A stretch of 20,803 nucleotides of DNA from an uncultured Spirochaetia bacterium (GCA_937967705.1 CALCJG010000485.1:1-20803); one strand, 5' to 3'. Counted from the first letter of the stretch, positions 1 through 5,553 are shown. A program made the numbers and translations. Notes: a model not told the origin generated them from the letters alone.

Positions 1-319
1 CCAGGAGCATGAGATTCTGATAGAATTCCCCGTGCTCCTTCCAGAACTCCACGTTGAGCCGGTAGCGTTCCCTGAGATTTTCAGTAGATCCTGTCCGCCG
101 GATGTACTCACTCGCGTTGCTCTCCCCGGCCCAGATGATCATCTCCCCCAGAATGCTCTCCTTGGAGGGAAAATAGTGATAGAGGGAACCCGTGGAGACA
201 CCGATCTCCGAGGCGATCTCCCGCATGGTTACGCTGGAATACCCTTTACGGCTGAAGAGATGGAAACACTTCTCCAGGAGTTCCTTCTTGTATTCATCAT
301 GGTCGACGATCTTGGGCAT
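1..319 (-). CDS. TetR/AcrR-family transcriptional regulator (partial, C-terminus beyond window)
   Basis: Only the first 106 residues are present; the gene runs off the left edge. Residues about 10-55 form a typical TetR DNA-binding domain: a first helix ending in LFSRKGYSSVT, then TMREIASEIGVSTGSLYHYF (31-50), the helix-turn-helix, followed by PSKESIL. The ligand-binding C-terminal half starts around residue 65 and is mostly missing, so the inducer cannot be guessed. The ATG at 319 follows an AAGGA with 9-nt spacing. The gene lies 28 nt downstream of the NYN-domain gene on the same strand, so the two are probably co-transcribed. A 16-bp palindrome at the NYN promoter (1049-1064) is a candidate site for this regulator, which is inference. 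Family assignment is secure; regulon and ligand are unknown. Confidence 0.9.
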   Translation of the reverse strand, partial: MPKIVDHDEYKKELLEKCFHLFSRKGYSSVTMREIASEIGVSTGSLYHYFPSKESILGEMIIWAGESNASEYIRRTGSTENLRERYRLNVEFWKEHGEFYQNLMLL

Positions 320-347
320 ATCCCCCCATCCTTACACGGTCCCGGCG

Positions 348-1022
348 TTATTCTCCCTGCTTGGCCTTGGGCTTGCGCCTCCAGAAACGGCGGCGGGGGA
401 CCAGGGCGATGGGGCCGTCAGCCGCTGCCTTTTTCCCCTGGGTCCCTTTCTGCGCTGTCTTGGCTTCCTTGATCTTTTTACCCGGCAGTTTCTTGATGTC
501 CATCTTGTGAACGATATCGGCCAGGGCCAGCAGGTCTTTATGGATGGAATTGTCGTCCCCGTACCAGAGGGTAACGGTAGCCCCGGATTCCTTGGTGGCC
601 TCGATGGCGGGGATGAAATCGCTGTCCCCCGCCACTACGATGGCGTGCTGTATGTGACCGGCCGCGGAATGGCGGACCATATCCACGGACAGGAGAACGT
701 CCACGCGTTTCTGCTCAAAGTACTCCCGGTGCCCTTCCCATCGCCTCTGAAGCTTGCCCAGCCGGACGGCCCATCGCTCCATGCTTTCCATCTCCTCCAT
801 AAGCTGAACATGCTCCTCCATACGCCGTTTCTCGCTTTCCGTGGGTTCCGGAGACATCCAGGGGGGGCAGTAGTAAAAATAACAGCGCAGGAGATCCAGC
901 TGTACAGCCTTTCGCAGGGGTTTGAGGAAGAAATCGGCCAGATCCTCGTATTTGGGCACCACATCACTCCTTTTCATGTAGGACAGGAGATAAGCCCCGT
1001 CAATAAAAATCGCCGCTCTCAA
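348..1022 (-). CDS. NYN-domain (LabA/DUF88-like) protein, putative RNase, with basic C-terminal tail
   Basis: A 224-residue protein of the NYN/PIN-like fold, a family of Mg2+-dependent ribonucleases or RNA-processing proteins. Visible motifs are AAIFIDGAYL at the N-terminus (Asp8), KRVDVLLSVDMVRHS (Asp108, Asp114) and VVAGDSDFIPAIE (Asp133, Asp135), which supply the expected acidic metal-binding residues. From about residue 175 the protein becomes a Lys/Arg-rich, probably disordered tail (KKIKEAKTAQK, PRRRFWRRKPKAK) suited to nucleic-acid binding. The start is TTG at 1022, chosen because AAGGAGG lies 7 nt upstream and the domain begins immediately with the conserved beta-strand. A good sigma-70-type promoter lies at 1073-1101. 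The TetR gene follows 28 nt downstream. The substrate is not predictable. Confidence 0.85.
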   Translation of the reverse strand: MRAAIFIDGAYLLSYMKRSDVVPKYEDLADFFLKPLRKAVQLDLLRCYFYYCPPWMSPEPTESEKRRMEEHVQLMEEMESMERWAVRLGKLQRRWEGHREYFEQKRVDVLLSVDMVRHSAAGHIQHAIVVAGDSDFIPAIEATKESGATVTLWYGDDNSIHKDLLALADIVHKMDIKKLPGKKIKEAKTAQKGTQGKKAAADGPIALVPRRRFWRRKPKAKQGE

Positions 1023-1048
1023 ATTAGAACCTCCTTGGTTGTTGACTC

Positions 1049-1064
1049 ATGCGGCAAACCGCAT
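1049..1064. promoter_or_regulatory. 16-bp palindrome at NYN promoter start site; candidate TetR operator or 5'-end hairpin
   Basis: ATGCGG and CCGCAT arms flank a CAAA centre. The element sits at about +2 to +17 relative to the transcription start expected from the promoter at 1073-1101. A symmetric site there would let a dimeric repressor block transcription, and a TetR gene lies in the same transcription unit. It could instead act as an RNA hairpin at the mRNA 5' end. Confidence 0.4.
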
Positions 1065-1072
1065 CGAAAGGT

Positions 1073-1101
1073 ATTAAATTCAGACTGTCGGTAATTGTCA
1101 A
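1073..1101 (-). promoter_or_regulatory. sigma-70-type promoter for NYN-tetR
   Basis: On the minus strand a consensus -35 TTGACA (1101-1096) is separated by 17 bp from TTTAAT (1078-1073). The start site would fall near 1066, giving a leader of about 44 nt before the TTG start at 1022. The match is close enough that NYN-tetR is probably transcribed independently of the upstream FliG-like gene. Confidence 0.65.
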
Positions 1102-1164
1102 ACAGATTATACCGGGGCTCCGAACACGGCGGATAGCCCCCGTGCGGAGGAGACCAGGCGCAAG

Positions 1165-1431
1165 TCAGCGGAGAACGCGGGCGGCCGCCTCCAGGATCAG
1201 CTTATGCGCCGCCTCCACTTTGTCCAAGGGAACCGGCCCCATTTCCTCGCCGCGCTCCCTGGCGACCGTACCAGCCCTCTGACTCATGTTGCGGTACACC
1301 GCATCCAGCACAGCGGGACTCGCCCCCTTCAGCGCGACGACCAGATCGTCCATCTCCAGCTCTCTCAGAACCGCCTGGATCTCACGATCCTCCAGACGGG
1401 ACATCTCCTCCAGCGACGTCAGCTTCTTCAT
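1165..1431 (-). CDS. Stand-alone FliG C-terminal-domain protein (88 aa)
   Basis: The protein consists of the last subdomain of the flagellar motor switch protein FliG and little else: LEDREIQAVLREL (13-25), DDLVVALKGAS (28-38), RNMSQRA (47-53), then GPVPLDKVEAAHK (65-77). In full FliG (about 330-345 aa) this helical domain contacts the MotA stator. Against the E. coli sequence as I recall it, Lys264 (K35) and Arg281 (R52) are kept, while Asp288 becomes Glu59, Asp289 becomes Arg60 and Arg297 becomes Pro68. The N-terminal and middle FliG domains are absent. The ATG at 1431 has GAGGAGGG upstream, whereas an in-frame TTG at 1500 lacks support, so this is a designed small protein rather than an obvious 3' fragment. 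It lies 65 nt after the lipoprotein gene. Function is unknown. Confidence 0.8.
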   Translation of the reverse strand: MKKLTSLEEMSRLEDREIQAVLRELEMDDLVVALKGASPAVLDAVYRNMSQRAGTVARERGEEMGPVPLDKVEAAHKLILEAAARVLR

Positions 1432-1465
1432 AACTCCCTCCTCTTTATGTGGATATGCGTCTATG

Positions 1466-1487
1466 AAAACACCGGTTCTTCCAGTGT
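1466..1487 (-). terminator. Weak hairpin with short U-run after the lipoprotein gene
   Basis: In minus-strand RNA, ACACUGG and CCGGUGU pair (7 bp including one U-G) around an AAGAA loop and are followed by UUU. It sits 10-31 nt after the lipoprotein stop codon and just before the FliG-like gene. The stem and U-tract are short, so it may only attenuate. Confidence 0.3.
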
Positions 1488-1496
1488 CTACGTGCC

Positions 1497-2240
1497 TCAA
1501 TACCGCAGCCTGGAGCCCTCCTCCCCCTCCAGCAGGTCCACCTTAAGACTGAAGGGCCCCAGCCTGCTGCCGCCGGTTACCATGAGGATCGCCTCGCCGG
1601 TCCGCAACCGGTTTCCAAAGTAGCTGAAGGGACCCACAAGTTTCCCCTGCTGATAGATATACCCTTTGGGATTAAAACCCTTGTTTTCCGAGATGCAGAT
1701 CATCTTAAGTGGGGGGTCCGGCATGGGGAGAGAGAGGCGAAAATACTCCGCCCGGCAGCCGTCGGGCAGCCGGAAAGAGGACGGGGTCAGAGCCCCTTTA
1801 AAGAGCTGTCCCACCTTCAAAGGCCGGGCGGCCGGGGGGTTTGCCAGGAAGGCCTCCACCGGGGATTCTCTTTTCAGGGTTCCCAGCCGCAGTTCCGATC
1901 CCCCGGCTCCATGCCCCCCCATGTAGACCCGGGAATAGGTAAAGAAGACCTTTCCCCGGCAGGTCACGCCCTCTCCTTCCGCAGCGGCCTCCGCCGTTCC
2001 GGAGCCGAATTTTCGGTCGCTCATGGGTGAGATATTCAAAGACAGGGACTTCAACTCCAGCCGCCTTGCAGCGGGCCATCCGCAGAGGGCCAGCTGGAAA
2101 TCCGACCCGGTGGCGCTCCAGGGTGACCGCATCAGGGAGCGGATCTCCTCTTCCACAGCCCCCTCCATGGTCAGGTGGCATGCGGTTCCGCTCATAAGAA
2201 TCCCGATGATCAAAAGAGAAAGAGTTCGTCGGCCGATCAT
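1497..2240 (-). CDS. Predicted lipoprotein of unknown function
   Basis: A 247-residue protein with a short basic N-terminus (MIGRR), a hydrophobic stretch (LSLLIIGILMSG) and a lipobox-like GTAC with Cys21 as the likely lipidated residue, so an envelope location is predicted. I recognise no domain in the mature part. It is mixed hydrophilic sequence, probably beta-rich, with phrases such as GKVFFTYSRVYMGG and GFNPKGYIYQQGKLVGPFSYFGN. The gene starts at ATG 2240 with GAGG 8 nt upstream; a nearby ATG at 2247 is in another frame. It is the first gene of the minus-strand cluster leading to the FliG-like gene. The product could be a family-specific outer or inner membrane lipoprotein; no function is proposed. 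Confidence 0.75.
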   Translation of the reverse strand: MIGRRTLSLLIIGILMSGTACHLTMEGAVEEEIRSLMRSPWSATGSDFQLALCGWPAARRLELKSLSLNISPMSDRKFGSGTAEAAAEGEGVTCRGKVFFTYSRVYMGGHGAGGSELRLGTLKRESPVEAFLANPPAARPLKVGQLFKGALTPSSFRLPDGCRAEYFRLSLPMPDPPLKMICISENKGFNPKGYIYQQGKLVGPFSYFGNRLRTGEAILMVTGGSRLGPFSLKVDLLEGEEGSRLRY

Positions 2241-2517
2241 GATCCATACCTCGGAGGGTAGATGAGCCCGCGCAGAATCCGGGATCTTTTACAGCTCTGG
2301 CTCTCAGGGTAACGCACAGAGGAAAAAAAGCAATCAGATTTGCAAAAAACCCACCGGTTTCGGCGACAACCCTCCCGTTTTCCTCTTGAAAAATAGCCGT
2401 CCTCCCTCTTCAATACCCGACGAGCTATTCCAAAAAGACAGGGTCCTCCCGGACGGTTCCCGCCAGCCGGGTAACCATATCAGGGGAGAATGGCAGCACT
2501 GCACAAAAGGAGGGGTG

Positions 2518-3087
2518 ATGGGTTCCGAAAATATAACCGCCTTCATCATGGCGGGGGGTCAGAGCCGCCGTTTCGGCGAGGACAAGACCCTGTTCCCCTA
2601 TGAGGGACGGCCGATGATCGAGCATGTGATACGAACGCTCCAGGAGCTCTTTGCGGAGGTTACCATCGTGGGGAACGGGACGGAAAAGTATGCCGGCTTC
2701 GGCCTGCCCTGTCACGAGGATCTCATCAAGGGCCTGGGCCCCCTGGGAGGGATACACACGGCTCTCACCCTATGCCGGACACCGCTGGCCTTCATCTGTG
2801 CCGCGGACATGCCCCGCCTGAACCCGGATCTCATCCGCTACCTCGCGGCCCGGGCCCCGGAATACGACGCCGTGGTCCCCTGCCCCGGGGGACGATTCGA
2901 GGCGCTTCACGCGGTCTACTCTCGGAACTGCCTCATCCCCGCCGAAAAACAGATAGCCCTGGGGCGGCGGCAGATCATCAGCTTTTTCGGAGACATCAAG
3001 CTGCGCAGGGTGATTGATGTGGAACTTGAGCCCTTTGGGGACCCGGGAGAGATCTTCCGCAACATCAACACTCAGGCTGATCTCTAA
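2518..3087 (+). CDS. mobA: Molybdenum cofactor guanylyltransferase MobA
   Basis: MobA transfers GMP from GTP to molybdopterin to make the MGD cofactor of DMSO-reductase-family molybdo- or tungsto-enzymes. The 189-aa product has the family length and motifs: the nucleotide-binding signature MAGGQSRRFGEDK (11-23), LGPLGGI (73-79), the metal-binding AADMP (95-99) and the C-terminal FRNINTQADL (180-189). ATG 2518 is preferred because AAAAGGAGGGG ends just upstream and the beta-strand leading into MAGG starts at once; a longer frame from 2386 would add 44 unrelated residues. A weak TTGAAA (2386-2391) with TTCAAT 17 bp further is a possible promoter. Its last 4 nt overlap the end of the convergent TPR gene. 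No other molybdopterin gene is present here. Confidence 0.93.
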   Translation: MGSENITAFIMAGGQSRRFGEDKTLFPYEGRPMIEHVIRTLQELFAEVTIVGNGTEKYAGFGLPCHEDLIKGLGPLGGIHTALTLCRTPLAFICAADMPRLNPDLIRYLAARAPEYDAVVPCPGGRFEALHAVYSRNCLIPAEKQIALGRRQIISFFGDIKLRRVIDVELEPFGDPGEIFRNINTQADL

Positions 3088-3491
3088 TCCCGCCCCTGTT
3101 TCTCTTTTAAAAGCAGGAGTATGCGCTGGATGTCGCGGTTTTTCGGGTCCTCCTTCTGCAGCTCCTCCACCCGCCGAATGACCCGATTGATCTCGAAACG
3201 GGTGCTGGAGTATGCCGGATCCGTCTTCTGGGCCCTCTGATAAAAACCGTAGGCCTCCCGAAACCGGTAGAGATGAAAACAGGTAACCGCCATGTTGGAG
3301 AGGGCTTTCACGTAGGAGGGGTCCAGGGAAAGGGCGATTTTCAGATAACCGTAGGCCCTGAGGTATTTCCTCTGATTCATGCAGGCCACTGCCAGGTTGT
3401 TATAGTAGAACTTGACGGCGGGATTCAACTCCACAGCTTGAAGGAAACATCTCTCGGCCTCCTCATACTCCTTCAGCGTCAGCCGTGCCAT
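3084..3491 (-). CDS. TPR-repeat protein (intact reading frame; true 5' end probably further upstream)
   Basis: The clearly readable 135 residues consist of tetratricopeptide repeats: EYEEAERCFLQAVELNP, then YYNNLAVACMNQRKYLRAYG, ALSLDPSYVKALSNMAVTCF and YRFREAYGFYQRAQKTDPAY, then a charged helical tail rich in Arg, Glu and Lys. TPRs are protein-interaction scaffolds and no enzymatic domain is visible. ATG 3491 lies inside the first helix of TPR 1: the codons just before it read REYNLQG, the expected start of that repeat, so this ATG is unlikely to be the real start. The frame stays open to 3641 and encodes a hydrophobic segment; see the entry at 3492-3645. It converges on mobA with a 4-nt overlap. 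The product is probably membrane-anchored or exported, with the TPRs outside the cytoplasm. Confidence 0.75.
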   Translation of the reverse strand: MARLTLKEYEEAERCFLQAVELNPAVKFYYNNLAVACMNQRKYLRAYGYLKIALSLDPSYVKALSNMAVTCFHLYRFREAYGFYQRAQKTDPAYSSTRFEINRVIRRVEELQKEDPKNRDIQRILLLLKEKQGRD

Positions 3492-3645
3492 TCCCTGGAG
3501 ATTGTACTCCCGCCCTCCTGTCTCAGGGGGTTTGAGCTCCGCCCATCCCCCCTTACGGAGGGGGAGGATAACCGCGGATGCGGAAATAATGAGCGAACAG
3601 AGAATGAAAGGAACTGGAGCCTTCAGAATAATTTTCCCTCATCAT
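3492..3645 (-). other. Out-of-phase 5' part of the TPR gene: RBS, ATG and signal-anchor segment
   Basis: In the TPR frame this stretch encodes IILKAPVPFILCSLIISA and then about 25 residues leading into TPR 1, which is a convincing N-terminal membrane anchor or signal peptide. The only in-frame start-like codons are ATT (3632 or 3629) and CTG (3626). An ideal start exists one frame away: the overlapping ATGs at 3645 and 3642, with GGGAG 8 nt upstream. Removing one base in the GGGAAAA run at 3632-3638 fuses MMR directly to the hydrophobic segment. This is therefore a single-base frameshift (sequence error, real mutation or slippage) or a rare AUU start. Confidence 0.55.
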
Positions 3646-3666
3646 GAATCATCTCCCTGAGAACGG

Positions 3667-3696
3667 GCGGATACGGGATTCCATCCCGAATACCGC
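3667..3696. repeat. Inverted repeat in the TPR-gene leader
   Basis: CGGGAT (3674-3679) and ATCCCG (3683-3688) form a 6-bp stem with a 3-nt loop. Outer GCGG (3667-3670) and CCGC (3693-3696) can pair beyond an internal loop. The element lies between the candidate promoter at 3734-3762 and the start of the TPR gene, so it would be in that gene's 5' UTR. Its role is unknown. Confidence 0.35.
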
Positions 3697-3733
3697 ATCC
3701 CTTGCCCCAGGGGCCTGCGCACCGAAGGGCTAA

Positions 3734-3762
3734 AGTCTAATTTTATCACAAAAATTTGGCAA
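3734..3762 (-). promoter_or_regulatory. Candidate promoter for the TPR gene
   Basis: On the minus strand, TTGCCA (3762-3757) and TAGACT (3739-3734) are separated by 17 bp. It diverges from the trp promoter, the two -35 elements being 16 bp apart in an AT-rich island. The leader to the ATG at 3645 would be about 80 nt. Confidence 0.45.
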
Positions 3763-3778
3763 TTTTTTTATTTCCTTG

Positions 3779-3807
3779 TTGACGATTTTCTCGATATTCC
3801 CTATCTT
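3779..3807 (+). promoter_or_regulatory. trp operon promoter
   Basis: TTGACG (3779-3784), a 17-bp spacer and TATCTT (3802-3807) lie in an AT-rich stretch; the start is expected near 3814. This leaves about 23 nt before the leader peptide ATG and about 230 nt before trpE. No obvious operator palindrome overlaps it, so control appears to act mainly after initiation. Confidence 0.7.
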
Positions 3808-3836
3808 ATGAGAAATTTTCGAATTACGAAGGAATC

Positions 3837-3908
3837 ATGAAGAGCACTTATCTCAATCAACTGTTAAATTGGTGGTGGTGGATCAGCCCAAGGTTGTCCG
3901 CCCGATAA
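3837..3908 (+). CDS. trpL: trp operon leader peptide (23 aa, four consecutive Trp codons)
   Basis: A short frame beginning MKSTYLNQLLN, followed by four tandem Trp codons (TGG x4, 3870-3881) and ISPRLSAR, ends in TAA at 3906-3908. AAGGAA lies just upstream of the ATG. Four adjacent codons for the pathway end product directly ahead of a terminator are the hallmark of ribosome-mediated attenuation: ribosomes stall here when charged tRNA-Trp is scarce. The last codons overlap the antiterminator segment (3892-3902), so a ribosome that reaches the stop codon masks it and lets the terminator form. The peptide itself probably has no other function. Confidence 0.93.
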   Translation: MKSTYLNQLLNWWWWISPRLSAR

Positions 3909-3955
3909 GCGCTGGATTAGAACAAGGAATAATCTAAAACCGCAGGTGGACAGCC
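3877..3955 (+). promoter_or_regulatory. trp attenuator switch: 1:2 protector and 2:3 antiterminator pairings
   Basis: Segment 1 (GGTGGAT, 3877-3883, in the Trp codons) can pair with GTCCGCC (3896-3902): 7 bp with two G-U. Segment 2 (GGTTGTCCGCC, 3892-3902) can instead pair with GGTGGACAGCC (3945-3955): 11 continuous bp with two G-U. That second pairing consumes the loop and both inner arms of the first terminator. A ribosome stalled on the Trp codons would cover segment 1 and leave segment 2 free for antitermination. A ribosome at the stop codon would cover segment 2. Base pairs are read from the sequence; the mechanism follows enteric trp attenuation. Confidence 0.8.
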
Positions 3956-3969
3956 ACCTGCGGTTTTTT
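3936..3969 (+). terminator. trp attenuator terminator 1 (3:4 hairpin)
   Basis: AACCGCAGGTGG (3938-3949) pairs perfectly with CCACCTGCGGTT (3954-3965) around an ACAG loop and runs into TTTTTT (3964-3969); two further A-T pairs extend the base. It starts 27 nt after the leader peptide stop codon. It is a textbook intrinsic terminator in the attenuator position. Confidence 0.92.
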
Positions 3970-3989
3970 CATACCCAAAGGGCCGCGGG
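3957..3989 (+). promoter_or_regulatory. Alternative hairpin linking the two trp terminators (4:5 pairing)
   Basis: The 3' arm and U-run of terminator 1 (3957-3969) can pair with 3977-3989: 13 continuous pairs (C-G, C-G, U-G, G-C, C-G, G-C, G-C, three U-G, three U-A) around a 7-nt loop. This buries the 5' arm of terminator 2. It is available only when terminator 1 is not formed, exactly the state created by the 2:3 antiterminator. The pairing is read directly; its use in vivo is inference. Confidence 0.5.
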
Positions 3990-4015
3990 AGAAGAAGATC
4001 TCGCGGCTTTTTTTT
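3982..4015 (+). terminator. trp leader terminator 2
   Basis: GCCGCGGGA (3982-3990) pairs with TCTCGCGGC (3999-4007), 9 bp with one G-U, around a GAAGAAGA loop, followed directly by eight T (4008-4015). It is 13 nt downstream of the first U-run and 29 nt before the trpE ATG. As an unregulated terminator it would silence the operon, so it is probably part of the switch. Confidence 0.85.
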
Positions 4016-4044
4016 ATTCGAAAATCGAAACAACGAGGTAAACC

Positions 4045-5553
4045 ATGATCTATCCGTCCCTGCAAAAAGTGAAAAAGCTCTCCCTGAGCTACAACCGAAT
4101 CCCTCTCTATCGGGAGCTCAATCTCTCGGAACTGGGCCTGCTGTCCCTCCTCAAGGCATTGCAGCAGGAGAAAGAGATCATCTTCCTTGAGAGCGCCCGG
4201 CAGAACAAGACCTGGAGCCGGTTTTCCTTCTTTGGGCTCAATCCCAAGAGGAAGATCATCTTCCATCCCCCCTTCATCATAGAAAGATCGTCCGGGGGCG
4301 AACGGATCGTCGAGACGGATTTCTTCGGCTATCTCCGGTCCCTCCTGGCGGGTTACAGATCCCCCAACTACAGCCGCTTCGGCAACTTCAGCGGCGGACT
4401 GGCGGGCTATTTCGGCTTTGAGATGGTCAATCATACCGGCATTCTCCGCAGGCCTGTGAGGAACTGCCCGCACAAGCCCGCAGCGCTCCTCATGGACATC
4501 GACGACTTCATCATCTACGACAACGCGAAGGACCGATACTACATCGCCACCTGCCTCTACCCGGAACCCGGCCTCCCGATCGAGGAACTCTACAACGAGA
4601 CCCTCCTGAGGCTCGCGGAGATGGAGAGGGAGATCATCACCCTGGTACGGGAGACCTCGGTCCCCTACCTGCCCTCGCAGCCCGAGGAAATCACCCTGAA
4701 CTTCCGCACGCCCCGGGAAGATTTCCTGGGCAAGGTGGAAGCCGTCAGGGAGATGATCGCCTCCGGTGAGGCCATTCAGGTGGTGCTGAGCCTGCGCGCC
4801 GACATACAGGAGGAGATCGATCCCTACCGGTTCTATCTCAAGCTTCGCTCCGTCAACCCCTCCCCCTACATGTTCTTTCTGAAATCCGAGGACCTCGCCA
4901 TCGTGGGCAGCTCCCCGGAGATCCACGTCAAGGCCGAGGGCGACAAAGTCTTCCTCAAGCCCATAGCCGGCACCGTCCCTCAGGGAGGTACGCGCCGGGA
5001 AAACCTGGAAAACAAGGAACGCCTCCTTCAGGACCCCAAGGAGAGGGCGGAGCATCTGATGCTGGTGGACCTGGCGCGCAACGATCTCGGGCGCATCTCC
5101 GCCGGGGGCACCGTCAATGTGGACTACTTCATGATCCCCGAGGACTACTCCCACGTCATCCATCTCGTCTCCCTGGTCACCTGCCGCCTTTCGGAGAACA
5201 GGGACATGGTGGACGTCCTGAGGGAGACCTTTCCCGCCGGTACCGTTTCCGGGGCGCCTAAGGTGCGGGCCATCGAGATCATCGACGAGATGGAGGATCA
5301 TCCCCGGGACATCTACGCCGGGGCCGTGGGCTACCTGGGCTACAACGGGTACCTCGACACCTGCATCACCATACGTACCGCCGTTTTCAACGGCAAAGAG
5401 CGCTATGTTCAGGCCGGGGCCGGCATCGTTTACGACAGCGTTCCCGAGAAGGAATACGAGGAGATCCGCAGCAAGCTCCGCGCCCTCTCCGTGAGCCTGC
5501 AGTACGCCCACGCCGAAAAAAAGGAGGCCGTTCATGTTTCTCATGGTAGATAA
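4045..5553 (+). CDS. trpE: Anthranilate synthase component I
   Basis: TrpE converts chorismate to anthranilate, using ammonia supplied by TrpG; it is the first committed step to tryptophan. The 502-aa product is full length. An N-terminal domain carries LES (48-50) within the usual Trp feedback-binding motif, suggesting allosteric inhibition. The C-terminal chorismate-binding domain shows SSPEIHVK (289-296), RAEHLMLVDLARNDLGRIS (334-352), AGTVSGAPKVRAIEIID (398-414) and VQAGAGIVYDSVPEKE (455-470). The usual GTRPRG reads GTVPQGG (309-315). GAGG lies 6 nt before ATG 4045. It is the first structural gene after the attenuator and overlaps trpG by 20 nt. A PabB-type role is unlikely given the operon and leader. 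Confidence 0.97.
   Translation: MIYPSLQKVKKLSLSYNRIPLYRELNLSELGLLSLLKALQQEKEIIFLESARQNKTWSRFSFFGLNPKRKIIFHPPFIIERSSGGERIVETDFFGYLRSLLAGYRSPNYSRFGNFSGGLAGYFGFEMVNHTGILRRPVRNCPHKPAALLMDIDDFIIYDNAKDRYYIATCLYPEPGLPIEELYNETLLRLAEMEREIITLVRETSVPYLPSQPEEITLNFRTPREDFLGKVEAVREMIASGEAIQVVLSLRADIQEEIDPYRFYLKLRSVNPSPYMFFLKSEDLAIVGSSPEIHVKAEGDKVFLKPIAGTVPQGGTRRENLENKERLLQDPKERAEHLMLVDLARNDLGRISAGGTVNVDYFMIPEDYSHVIHLVSLVTCRLSENRDMVDVLRETFPAGTVSGAPKVRAIEIIDEMEDHPRDIYAGAVGYLGYNGYLDTCITIRTAVFNGKERYVQAGAGIVYDSVPEKEYEEIRSKLRALSVSLQYAHAEKKEAVHVSHGR

Noticed and set aside
1165..1500. FliG-like gene as the 3' remnant of a full fliG
   Set aside because: Upstream is a distinct lipoprotein gene with its own stop codon, a 65-nt gap and a good ribosome site at 1431. 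No N- or M-domain sequence is detectable in any frame.
2386..2517. N-terminal extension of MobA from an upstream ATG
   Set aside because: The extra 44 residues do not resemble the family, and a strong ribosome site directly precedes ATG 2518.
3810..4044. T-box, TRAP-binding or riboswitch explanation for the trp leader
   Set aside because: No T-box bulge sequence and no run of spaced GAG/TAG triplets is visible. The tandem Trp codons and alternative stems explain the region better.
4000..4044. Separate trpE promoter downstream of terminator 2
   Set aside because: Only about 30 nt lie between the T-run and the ATG, with no -35/-10 pair that fits.
3934..5544. Long open frame antisense to trpE (536 codons)
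   Set aside because: It mirrors the trpE codon pattern, has no recognisable domain and no ribosome site, and runs through the attenuator. It is a shadow of a GC-rich gene.
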